Source of the DNA: Stramonita haemastoma
Taxonomy: Eukaryota > Mollusca > Gastropoda > Neogastropoda > Muricidae
Assembly (NCBI GenBank): GCA_030674155.1
Contig: CM060342.1
Coordinates: forward strand, 7,544,154-7,559,153
Length of the DNA stretch: 15,000 nucleotides
Reading direction: 5' to 3'
The position numbers and the translations under genes were made by a program. A model generated the notes under the pieces. The model was not told the DNA's origin, did no database searches, and worked only from the letters and a program-made list of their open reading frames with translations. Position 1 is the stretch's first letter; every line of letters starts with the position of its first letter. Shown one piece after another: positions 1 to 7,085 of the stretch.

Positions 1-73
1 CAATCATGCTCGACGCTGCTTAACCTGGCTGGTGGAAAGCGAATGCTCTGACCACTGAGCTATCTCGTCCCCG
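1..73 (-). mobile_element. Family D SINE, 5' part, cut by the window edge (tRNA-like head joined to 5S-like segment)
   Basis: Read on the minus strand, the element starts GGGGACGAGATAGCTCAGTG and carries a perfect RNA polymerase III A box (TAGCTCAGTGG, plus positions 52-62). At 1-25 it continues into a stretch containing TTAAGCAGCGTCGAGC, which resembles the box A to intermediate-element part of 5S rRNA (CTAAGCAGGGTCGGGC in vertebrate 5S). The same head and junction occur again at 8988-9081 on the plus strand, so this is a repeat family and not a single tRNA gene. The rest lies beyond the window. No tRNA clover-leaf can be closed here. Confidence 0.68.
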
Positions 74-181
74 TTTGTATATGTAGGACGCCATCTACTA
101 AGCCCCCTACTAACGACAATAACAGCTCAGCTGAAGAGCCAGGCTGAGTGAGACGCCCACCTGTGGTGGAAGCTATCTCAA

Positions 182-606
182 CATTTTATTTTATTTTATT
201 TCATACCACTTTATGTCACAGCAGATTTCTCTGCGTGAAATTCGGGCTGCCCTCCCAGGGGAGAGCGCGTCGCCACAAGTGCAGCGCATGCCCATTATTT
301 TCTTTTTCTTTTTCCTGTCTGCCATTGTATTTGTTTCCCTATCAGAGTGGCTTTTTTTTCCTACAGAATTTTGCCAGGGACAACCCTCATGTTGCCGTGG
401 GTTCTTTTACGTGCGCTAGATAATTTTGTGTAACACATGGGTCCTGGGTTTATCATCTCATCTGCAAGACTAGGGCCCAGACCACCACTCATGGTCTAAT
501 AGATGGGGGTAAAAGTTTGGGGCCCAAATAAGATTCGAACCACCGCACACTCCGACCCGGACTTTTCGCTTTCTAGACAGGTGCGTTACCTCTAGACCAC
601 CGATCC
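182..606 (-). mobile_element. Family A SINE, near full length (tRNA-derived head, conserved central domain, AAAAT tail)
   Basis: On the minus strand the element begins near 606 with GGATCGGTGGTCTAGAGG (A box) and has a B box, GGTTCGAATCT, at 531-541. A central domain follows (GATGAGATGATAAACCCAGG), then CACGTAAAAGAACCCACGGC, and a 3' part with GGGCAGCCCGAATTTCACGC and GAGAAATCTGCTGTGAC. It ends in a short AAAAT-repeat tail near 182. The plus-strand copy at 3001-3402 matches along its whole length. The 3' half resembles SINE tails that I recall as widespread in molluscs and cnidarians (possibly the Nin-DC type). That name is recalled, not checked. No clear target-site duplication was found. 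Confidence 0.85.
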
Positions 607-863
607 ACTCCTGTTATATTTTCCTGCAAAGCTCCAACCCCAAATGCTTTGATGACACAAACTGGCCACAGGCACAGAAGTATATGTATGGGGAAACTGA
701 GACTGAGGTCACCGCGAGACTATAAAACAATATTGGGGCCACGGAATCATAGACCGTGGATTTTTCTTGACAGCATGATGCAATGATCAATGGTGAAAGA
801 GGACGGTGTGATAATGCTGCTTTGGAAGTGAGTGTGCTATGTGGCTTCTGTGGTCAGCGGGGA
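607..863. other. Unique intergenic or intronic sequence, nothing recognised
   Basis: This is about 260 bases of mixed composition between the family A SINE and the microsatellite block. I saw no open frame with protein-like composition, no RNA gene and no repeat shared with other parts of the window. On the minus strand it lies downstream of the lectin exon, where the next exon could be expected, but I found no second-half C-type lectin signature (EPN/QPD, WND, paired cysteines). Confidence 0.5.
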
Positions 864-948
<85 letters not shown>

Positions 949-991
949 ATCTATCTATCTGTGTGTACATATATATATATATATATGTATG

Positions 992-1026
<35 letters not shown>

Positions 1027-1086
1027 ATATATGTATATATATATGTATATATGTGTATATACATATATATATATGTGTATATATAT

Positions 1087-1149
<63 letters not shown>

Positions 1150-1168
1150 GCACTCACACACACACACA

Positions 1169-1244
<76 letters not shown>

Positions 1245-1360
1245 CCCACAACAACCACCACCACCACCATCACGGACTGAATATCACCACCACCACCACA
1301 ACCACCACCATCACACCACAACCACAACCACCGCCACGAACAAACACCACAAACACCACG
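864..1360. repeat. Compound microsatellite: (TCTA)n, (TA)n/(TATG)n, (CA)n, (TC)n, (ACC)n
   Basis: Five simple-repeat types follow one another without unique sequence between them. (ATCT)n runs over about 864-960, with a single TTTC variant near the end. TA and TATG repeats run over about 966-1144, CA over 1144-1178, TC over 1179-1242, and an ACC/ACA-rich tract over about 1249-1360. The block ends about a dozen bases from the donor splice site of the lectin exon, so if that gene is active the block lies at the 5' end of its intron. Confidence 0.97.
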
Positions 1361-1363
1361 AAG

Positions 1364-1373
1364 CCTCACCCAC
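1364..1373 (-). promoter_or_regulatory. Splice donor of the lectin-like exon
   Basis: On the minus strand the exon ends ..TCAG and is followed by GTGGGTGAGG, with GT at 1373-1372. The frame continues only a few codons past the donor before low-complexity TGG-rich sequence begins, which supports an exon end here. Confidence 0.55.
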
Positions 1374-1601
1374 CTGATTTTTGCTGAGCGTTGACGTAAA
1401 ACCTATCATACTTGCTTCTGACGCTGCGCAGCAGTGACGTCACCGACGTGAACTCGTCATAAGTGTCCAAGATGACCAGTTGTCCCCCCTTGCTCTCGCA
1501 AAACTTGGAAGTCTTTTGGACTGGGAAACGTCTCTCGGAGAAAAAGTAGTTTGTGGCCTCGGACCCGTTTTTGAGCAAGGTACTGTCTATCTGGCCAACA
1601 G
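1374..1601 (-). CDS. Internal exon of a C-type-lectin-like domain protein (partial gene)
   Basis: What is seen: reading down from 1601, an acceptor (TTTTAATCATTGCAG) precedes a 228-bp open stretch that ends at CAG followed by GTGGGT, a good donor. The exon starts with two bases and ends with one base of split codons, so it is a symmetric phase 1-1 exon of 75 full codons. Its protein has [11 protein letters not shown] at residues 18-28, [13 protein letters not shown] at 33-45, EF..V..LL at 49-57 and FYVNAQ at 67-72, plus an N-G-S glycosylation sequon at 11-13. What is known: the order aromatic-rich strand, C...GG.L, E...V..L, then a WIGL-like strand is the first half of a C-type lectin fold, a secreted or membrane carbohydrate- or ligand-binding domain. 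What is inferred: the second half (calcium-site EPN/QPD and WND motifs, remaining cysteines) and any signal peptide lie in exons I could not find. Base composition is balanced, unlike the flanks. It could be a decayed copy, but it has no stop or frameshift. Confidence 0.66.
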
Positions 1602-1616
1602 CTGCAATGATTAAAA
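1602..1616 (-). promoter_or_regulatory. Splice acceptor of the lectin-like exon
   Basis: On the minus strand, TTTTAATCATTGCAG directly precedes the exon, with AG at 1603-1602. The pyrimidine tract is short and weak, and an A within TTTTAAT could serve as a branch point. The site is credible mainly because it opens a long stop-free frame that matches a known domain and closes at a consensus donor. Confidence 0.55.
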
Positions 1617-1644
1617 TACAATAGTTTTGTTGTTGTTATTGTTG

Positions 1645-1647
<3 letters not shown>

Positions 1648-1694
<47 letters not shown>

Positions 1695-1708
1695 GGGGGG
1701 GGGGGGGG
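1648..1708. repeat. Poly(T) tract of 46 bases followed directly by a 15-base G run
   Basis: T is uninterrupted from about 1648 to 1693, then G runs from 1694 to 1708. On the minus strand this reads as C-run then poly(A), and it lies just upstream of the lectin exon. The poly(A) could be a retrotransposon tail, but no element body is recognisable beside it. Lengths of such runs are often wrong in assemblies. Confidence 0.9.
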
Positions 1709-1812
1709 TTAAATTATGACGCTTCACCACATAAGGAGTCGCATTGCACCAGAGGTCAGTTTTTCAGTTATTGACATGATGTTATTAATCTGCAATAAAA
1801 ATGGCTGTACAA

Positions 1813-1822
1813 TACACACACA

Positions 1823-1894
<72 letters not shown>
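1813..1894. repeat. (ACGC)n then (CA)n microsatellite
   Basis: About ten ACGC units at 1822-1860 pass directly into CA repeats at 1861-1893. Confidence 0.95.
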
Positions 1895-1895
<1 letters not shown>

Positions 1896-2567
1896 CAGAT
1901 TGAAAATCTGACTATTCTATCAAAAATTATTACAACTTGAAATGGTAAGACTGCAAGAAACGACAAAATGAGAAATGGATGAGTTAAGCATCCTGAAAAG
2001 TTACCATAATGAGGTCTTTGGTGTTTTTTTTTTTAAAAACACGTTTAAAGGTAAAAGGATGCAACATTATGCCTTGATATTTCACTACAAGGTAGAATAA
2101 TGACTATTGTTTTTATAACTAATCAAAATCTCAAATTCAACAACTTGACCCCCACCTGCTGGCGGAAAAATGGGTCAGGTGCTAAGCGATTCATTTGGTG
2201 GTGGAGCGTCTTTATTGAGTGGGCTGACAGCTGCAAAAAAATAAAAGTGGGGGGGGGGGGGGGAAGAGGAGACATAATATAGAATCAATAAAGCTGCATG
2301 TTTCCTTATTCATAACAGGTGGGATACCATTTATTAGAACAAGCTGTTGTGGAGCCAAGGTTTAATAAGCAACTTGGTCAGTTCAATGCACGATTTTCCC
2401 CCAAGGGTTGCCTTGTGTGATCGATGTGAATTTTCCCACGACGCGGTGGCCGTCCTGGCCTGACCCTTATGGTTGACCGGGGCGTCGCTACAAGCAAGGA
2501 CAGTCGAGTTGGTTTTATACCCCGTTTTAAACTGTACATAGTCGCACACTTTTAATAGGAGTTTTAA
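1895..2567. other. Mostly unique sequence without a recognised gene
   Basis: About 670 bases lie upstream of the lectin exon in its transcription sense. They contain a short G run (2249-2263) and, on the minus strand, a TATA-like GGGGTATAAAACC at 2511-2523. A 71-codon minus-strand open stretch covers 2334-2549. It matches no family I know and lacks convincing splice sites or a signal peptide. It could hold the promoter or first exon of the lectin gene, but nothing here proves it. Confidence 0.45.
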
Positions 2568-2640
2568 AATGTGACGAGGTGACAGCCCCGATATGGCCTA
2601 TGTGGTCGGCGGGGCTATAAGCAACATACTTGGATTGGAT
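2568..2640 (+). mobile_element. Probable SINE 3' end (family E), 5' limit not determined
   Basis: The stretch GATATGGCCTATGTGGTCGG, then CGGGGCTATAAGCAAC and a short TTGGA-repeat tail, resembles the 3' end of a molluscan tRNA-SINE family that I remember as ending CGATATGGCC..CGTGGTCGG.. before a CAAA-type tail. No second copy lies in this window and no tRNA head was found upstream, so it is either 5'-truncated or too diverged to see. Confidence 0.42.
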
Positions 2641-2718
2641 TGGCGTTGCCTATAACTAATGCCCGTGTTACACAGTTGCATGATCCATAAAACAAGAGTT
2701 CAGTTTTGTAACTGCGAG

Positions 2719-2985
2719 ATTTATTTATTTATTTATTTATTTTATATCGAGGATAATGGAATAAGCACTCATGTACTTTTTTTTTTACAGCCAGTCTCCG
2801 TGTGTATGCAGTTTTATAATTCTTGTCATCTGTTCGCACCGGCACACAATGGCCTACTCTTCCGAAAAGGGGAACATGATTTAACGTGTGCGCAAGATGT
2901 TCTGCGTGCGTTCGCACACGGGGCCTTGGTTTAAAGTCTCATCCGAAGGACTTGTGGGGAGAGTGGAGTCAGCACTGATGTTAAC
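2719..2985 (-). mobile_element. Family B SINE, 5'-truncated copy
   Basis: On the minus strand the element starts at GTTAACATCAGTGCTGACTC (near 2985), so the tRNA head and both Pol III boxes are missing. It keeps the central domain (CGGATGAGACTTTAAACC), the GCGCACACGTTAAATC part, and the family 3' end with GACTGGCTGTAAAAAAA, GAGTGCTTATTCCATTATCC and a TAAA-repeat tail ending near 2719. It matches the copies at 4679-5037, 5148-5396, 7842-7990 and 10497-10848. It sits 15 bases from the head of the oppositely oriented family A SINE at 3001. Confidence 0.88.
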
Positions 2986-3000
2986 ACATTATATTTGAGT

Positions 3001-3402
3001 GGATCGGTGGTCCAGAGGTAACGCGCCTGACTAGAAAGCGAAAAGTCCGGGTCGGAGTGTGCGGTGGTTCGAATCCCGTTTGGACCCAAAACTTTTCCCC
3101 CATCCATTAGACCATGAGTGGTCGTCTGGGTGATAGTTTTTCGGATGAGACGATAAACCGAGGTCCCGTGTGTAATATATCGTTATTGAGCACACGTAAA
3201 AGAACCCACGGCAACAAGAGGGTTGTCTCTGGCAACATTCTGTGGAAAAAAGCCACTCTGACAGGGGAACAAATACAGTTGCATACAAGAAAAAGAAAAA
3301 AAATTGGGTAGGCGCTGCACTTGTGTCCATGCGCTCTCCCTGGGGAGAGCAGCCCGAATTTCACGCAGAGAAATCTGCTGTGACTTAAAGTGATATAACA
3401 TA
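3001..3402 (+). mobile_element. Family A SINE, full length
   Basis: The head starts GGATCGG. It has a consensus A box (TGGTCCAGAGG, 3008-3018) and a canonical B box (GGTTCGAATCC, 3066-3076), so the internal Pol III promoter appears intact. The central domain is at 3141-3172 (TCGGATGAGACGATAAACCG and on), followed by CACGTAAAAGAACCCACGGC. The 3' part contains CGCTCTCCCTGGGGAGAGC, itself a good hairpin, then AGCCCGAATTTCACGCAG and GAAATCTGCTGTGACTT. The tail is short and A-rich. It pairs as an inverted copy with 182-606. Confidence 0.88.
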
Positions 3403-3442
3403 GAAAATTAGAATACAAAATGCTGCAAAAAAGTCCATTGCA

Positions 3443-3538
3443 CACAACTTTTCAGCACCAAAACATGCAATGGCAAAAGTTCTTAGTATAATAAAAAAGA
3501 AAAGATATTTAAGTTTACAAATCAACGTTACTATCTTT

Positions 3539-3601
<63 letters not shown>

Positions 3602-3651
3602 ATACAAAGAACTTTTGCCATTTGCATGCTTTTTGGTGCTGAAAAGTTGTG
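3443..3651. repeat. Foldback element: about 42-bp inverted repeats around a TA-rich core
   Basis: The left arm (3443-3484) starts CACAACTTTTCAGCACC and ends TGGCAAAAGTTCTT. The right arm (3607-3651) is its reverse complement apart from two small indels. The 122-bp loop contains the (TA)n tract of 3542-3604. This is the architecture of a foldback or MITE-like element, or of a hairpin that has captured a TA microsatellite. No transposase and no clear target-site duplication are visible. Confidence 0.75.
3542..3604. repeat. (TA)n microsatellite inside the foldback
   Basis: TA dinucleotides run over about 60 bases with one phase slip. The tract is self-complementary and sits at the centre of the inverted repeat. 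Confidence 0.95.
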
Positions 3652-3690
3652 ACAAAGTGCGTCAACGCACTTTTATCGATGTCACAACTT
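3644..3690. repeat. Bulged hairpin overlapping the right arm of the foldback
   Basis: AAGTTGTGAC (3644-3653) pairs perfectly with GTCACAACTT (3681-3690), and AAAGTGCGT (3654-3662) pairs with ACGCACTTT (3665-3673). The result is a 10 + 9 bp stem with a 7-base one-sided bulge and a 2-base apex. Confidence 0.75.
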
Positions 3691-3786
3691 GGAAGTGAAG
3701 TCAGAAAGTTGACAAAAAAATGTATGAGGATCTTCTAAAATGCTGAAGTAGCGCATTATATTGAACTTACATTGATGAAAGATATT

Positions 3787-3844
3787 TTATTGTTGTTGTT
3801 GTTGTTGTTTTACATGGGGGGGGGGGGGGGGGGGGGGGGGGGGG
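3787..3844. repeat. (TTG)n and a 29-base G run
   Basis: TTG repeats run over about 3788-3810 and are followed by uninterrupted G at 3816-3844. The G run could form a quadruplex, and its real length is uncertain in any assembly. Confidence 0.92.
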
Positions 3845-3845
3845 T

Positions 3846-3966
3846 GACGCAGTTCGTTGCAATTTGGACGAACTGCGTCGACGACCCCCACCCCCCCCCA
3901 CACACACACACACACACCCTCCGCGCAAGGATCGACAGCAGTTCGTGACAAATTACGACGAACTGC
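3846..3966. repeat. Two related hairpins separated by a C/CA tract
   Basis: GACGCAGTTCGT (3846-3857) pairs perfectly with ACGAACTGCGTC (3868-3879) across a 10-base loop. GCAGTTCGT (3938-3946) pairs perfectly with ACGAACTGC (3958-3966) across an 11-base loop. Both share stem sequence and an AT-rich loop (CAATTTGG and CAAATTAC). A C run and a CA tract (about 3884-3917) lie between them. No protein-coding role is apparent. Confidence 0.72.
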
Positions 3967-4003
3967 GTTGCTACGACGAAGTGTGTCAGAACAGAACAGA
4001 GGT

Positions 4004-4017
4004 TAGGTTAGGTAGGT
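4004..4017. repeat. Target-site duplication, left copy, of the family C SINE
   Basis: TAGGTTAGGTAGGT here is repeated exactly at 4308-4321 on the other side of the SINE. Confidence 0.8.
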
Positions 4018-4307
4018 TAGTTAAAGTCTGTCCCGAGCCTAAGGCTCATCAGGCCGGTGCTTATCCCGGTTTCTGTGGCGTTAAGCGACTGAGAGTCATA
4101 GACTCCCCCCCTGGATAGGACGCCAGTCTATCGCAGGGTTAACCCCCAACACAAGGTTGGTACCCCCTTTTACACCTGGGTGGGGTGAGAAAATAGCCGT
4201 AAAGTGCCTTTTCCAAGGGCACAACGCCATAGCCGAAAGCTGGGATCGAACCCAGCAACCTTTAGATTACGAGTCCAACACCCTAACCCCTAGACTACAG
4301 CGGCGGC
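4018..4307 (-). mobile_element. Family C SINE, full length with target-site duplication
   Basis: On the minus strand it starts GCCGCCGCTGTAGTCTAGGG. The A box is TAGTCTAGGGG (4287-4297) and the B box is GGTTCGATCCC (4242-4252), one mismatch from consensus. The body reads GGCGTTGTGCCCTTGG, AAAGGCACTTTACGG, ACCCAGGTGTAAAAGGGGG and TACC, then CTATCCAGGGG and CTCAGTCGCTTAACGCCAC. The 'cccttgg..aaggcactt..gggtacc' layout is a widely distributed animal SINE body (MetaSINE- or V-SINE-like; name recalled, not checked). Exact 14-bp duplications flank it at 4004-4017 and 4308-4321, which is good evidence of retrotransposition. Confidence 0.85.
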
Positions 4308-4321
4308 TAGGTTAGGTAGGT
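4308..4321. repeat. Target-site duplication, right copy, of the family C SINE
   Basis: Exact copy of 4004-4017. The target itself is made of short TTAGG-like steps, so part of the match could come from local repetition. Confidence 0.78.
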
Positions 4322-4491
4322 ACCTACCCCACAGCCAACCAGTAGAGGAGGCAGAAGTGTGTTGACAAGCAGCCAGGTCATACTTGTGTTGTGTGTAGCA
4401 GCAACTTCACTTTTTCCCAGACTTCACTTCTTTGGGGACTTTGGCGGTTATCTGCAATTATTGCATGACACAGCGTGATGATAATAATTAG
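4322..4491. other. Unique spacer, nothing recognised
   Basis: About 170 bases lie between the SINE duplication and the CA microsatellite. No frame, RNA gene or repeat was recognised. Confidence 0.5.
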
Positions 4492-5037
<546 letters not shown>

Positions 5038-5038
5038 C

Positions 5039-5082
5039 ATACACACACACGCGCGCGCGCGCGCGCGCGCACGCCACACACA

Positions 5083-5147
<65 letters not shown>
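5039..5147. repeat. CA/CG alternating tract
   Basis: CA, then a (GC)n run at about 5049-5070, then CA to 5147. Purines and pyrimidines alternate throughout, so the tract could adopt Z-DNA. Confidence 0.95.
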
Positions 5148-5152
<5 letters not shown>

Positions 5153-5396
5153 GGCCATCATGTGCCGGTGGGAACAGATGACATTTACAAAACTGCATAC
5201 AAACGGGGACTGGATTTAAAATTTAAAAAAGCATATGATTGCTTATTCCATTATCCTCGATTTAAAGAGTAAATTAAAAAAACTAAATAAATTTAAAGAA
5301 TAAATAGATTGCTTATTCCATTATCCTCGATTTAAAGAATGAATAAATAAAATAGGCTAGATAAGTTGAAAGAATAAATAAATAAAAGAAAAGAAA
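5148..5396 (+). mobile_element. Family B SINE, 5'-truncated, with duplicated 3' end
   Basis: It starts at GAGTAGGCCATCATGTGCC directly after the CA tract and continues with the family 3' end. The segment starting GATTGCTTATTCCATTATCC occurs twice, at 5237-5268 and 5307-5338, 70 bp apart, followed by an AATAA-rich tail. The head and both Pol III boxes are missing. Confidence 0.85.
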
Positions 5397-5400
5397 TTCA

Positions 5401-5405
5401 CACAC

Positions 5406-5442
<37 letters not shown>

Positions 5443-5541
5443 CCACACCAACAACAACAACGACAACAAACAATGGCAGCAAAAAGAAACTATAAAAGTT
5501 GACTTACATATTACTACACACACACACACACACACACACAC
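5401..5541. repeat. (ACA)n and (CA)n microsatellites
   Basis: An AAC/ACA trinucleotide tract covers about 5407-5465, and CA covers about 5515-5541. The 50 bases between them hold nothing recognised. Confidence 0.92.
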
Positions 5542-5609
5542 AGCGTTTCCGCAACTCTTTGCGCCGTCTCAGGGCACTGTATGTACTGTGTTGAAGATTG
5601 TTTTATATG

Positions 5610-5723
5610 CTTCTCCCCCCTCCCCCCAACCCCCCACCCCATATTTTCCTTCCATTCCTGTGCCCGCTATCTCCCCGCCCCTCCCCCCCCCCCCCCTCCC
5701 CTCCTTCCTCCACCCCTGCTTCC

Positions 5724-5754
<31 letters not shown>

Positions 5755-5770
5755 GAAAGGAAGGAAGAAA
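5610..5770. repeat. C-rich tract followed by an A/G tract
   Basis: CT- and C-rich sequence with runs of up to about 13 C covers about 5612-5720. GAAAA/AAGGA polypurine covers about 5727-5775. The open frames across it are proline-rich or lysine/arginine-rich composition artefacts. Confidence 0.85.
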
Positions 5771-5880
5771 GAAATATTGGATGGAAAGTGTTTGGGCATT
5801 GTTGAACCACAGAGAGTGTATCAGCTTTTTTTTCTGATCACGCAAATTACGGCTTTGTATCAGTCACCAAAATGCTAGTT

Positions 5881-5970
5881 GGGGTTGAGGGGGGTGGGGG
5901 TGGGGGGGAGGTGTTGGTGGTAAGGAGGAGGGGAAGAGTTTGGGGAGGGAGGGAGGGGGGGGGGCTGCCC
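5881..5970. repeat. G-rich low-complexity tract with multiple G runs
   Basis: Several runs of three or more G lie close together on the plus strand, so a G-quadruplex is possible. A short (TATG)n lies just after, at about 5973-5987. Confidence 0.8.
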
Positions 5971-5987
5971 TAGTATGTATGTATGTA

Positions 5988-6171
5988 TTTGGGGAGTTTT
6001 TGCCTGCATAGTTTAATTTATGTCCGTTTTGTCTTTTGTTTTAATGAAACATGGGAAATGTTTTAAAACTTTGAAATGATCAGTTCCTGTGTGTACTCAG
6101 TGGTAAAGTGAAAAAAATATCAAGCTTGTCTCTGATATATATTTTCTTTCTTTGGTCGTAGATTGCTATGT

Positions 6172-6172
<1 letters not shown>
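5988..6172. other. Unique spacer, nothing recognised
   Basis: About 185 AT-rich bases without a credible frame, RNA gene or repeat. Confidence 0.5.
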
Positions 6173-6244
<72 letters not shown>

Positions 6245-6390
6245 GTGTGTGTTTGGGGGGGTCCCCCTTCTTTTTTTTTGTTTACATCCAGTCCCCCTTT
6301 ATTTTTTATTTCTTTTTTTGTTTTTTGTTTGTTTTGTGTGTGTGTGTGTTTTGTTGTTTGGTTTGGTTTGGTTTTTGGTTTTGTTTGTTT
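6173..6390. repeat. (GT)n microsatellite and GTTTT/T-rich low complexity
   Basis: GT runs over about 6173-6253. T-rich and TTTGG sequence follows, with a second short GT tract at about 6336-6350. Confidence 0.93.
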
Positions 6391-6391
6391 T

Positions 6392-6476
<85 letters not shown>
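6391..6476. repeat. (GA)n microsatellite
   Basis: About 85 bases of nearly pure GA with one AAAG interruption. It is mirror-symmetric polypurine. Confidence 0.97.
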
Positions 6477-6480
<4 letters not shown>

Positions 6481-6554
6481 ATTTAGGATGTTCATGGTCG
6501 GTGGAACGACAGAAAACAGACTAATATAACCCCAACAAGAAAACATGAAAGTGA

Positions 6555-6796
6555 GAGAGGAAGCGGAAAAAATTGAGGGTGTGATTGGCACTGCCAGCCA
6601 GAGAGGGGAGAGGGTAGGGGAGAGAGAGAAGGAGAGACGGAAAGAAAAAGACAGAGGGAAAGAGAAGGGGGAGGGAGAGAGAGAGAGAGGGGGGGGGGCA
6701 GAGAAATAGGGAGGGAGAGGGAGAGAGACGGAGGGAGAGAGACAGAGGGAGATATAGAGCGGCAGAGACAGAGAGACGGAGAGCAATAGGGAGAGA

Positions 6797-6855
<59 letters not shown>

Positions 6856-7085
6856 GAGTGGGAGAGAGAGAGAGACAAAGACAGAGAGAGAGAGGCACAG
6901 AGAGGGGGGGAGAGAAAGAGAGACAGAGAGAGAGTCAGAGAGAGACAGAGAGAGAGAGGAACAGAGAGAGGGAGGGGGGGAGAGAGAGAGAGAGATGGAG
7001 GGAGAGAAAGAGAGACACAGACAGACAGAAAGAGAGACAGACAGACACAGAGAGAGAGAGACTCAGAGACAGAGACACAGAAAGA
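6555..7085. repeat. Long degenerate GA-rich polypurine tract
   Basis: About 530 bases are almost entirely purine on the plus strand, with GAGA, GGGA, GACAGA and AGACAC variants. Serine/leucine-rich open frames on the minus strand and Arg/Glu-rich frames on the plus strand come from this composition and are not genes. Confidence 0.93.

Noticed and set aside
864..960. CRISPR-like array or regularly spaced repeats in the microsatellites and in the satellite
   Set aside because: There are no unique spacers: units are contiguous. The satellite units are diverged along their full length, unlike direct repeats with spacers.
783..1387. Open frames of 88-182 codons rich in Leu-Ser-Ile-Tyr, and reverse-strand Tyr-Ile and Arg-Glu frames
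   Set aside because: They are translations of TCTA, TA, CA, TC and ACC microsatellites in every frame. No domain, no codon signal.
2511..2523. TATA box GGGGTATAAAACC (minus) as promoter of the lectin gene
   Set aside because: A good match to a TATA element, but no first exon, signal peptide or initiator could be defined between it and the exon at 1601. Kept only as a remark.
4001..4020. Telomere-like TTAGG repeats
   Set aside because: Only two or three irregular steps, not an array. They are the SINE target site.
4012..4320. Possible functional tRNA gene on the minus strand (A and B boxes present)
   Set aside because: The boxes belong to a SINE with about 200 further bases of body, and target-site duplications enclose the whole. 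No acceptor stem closes as in a real tRNA.
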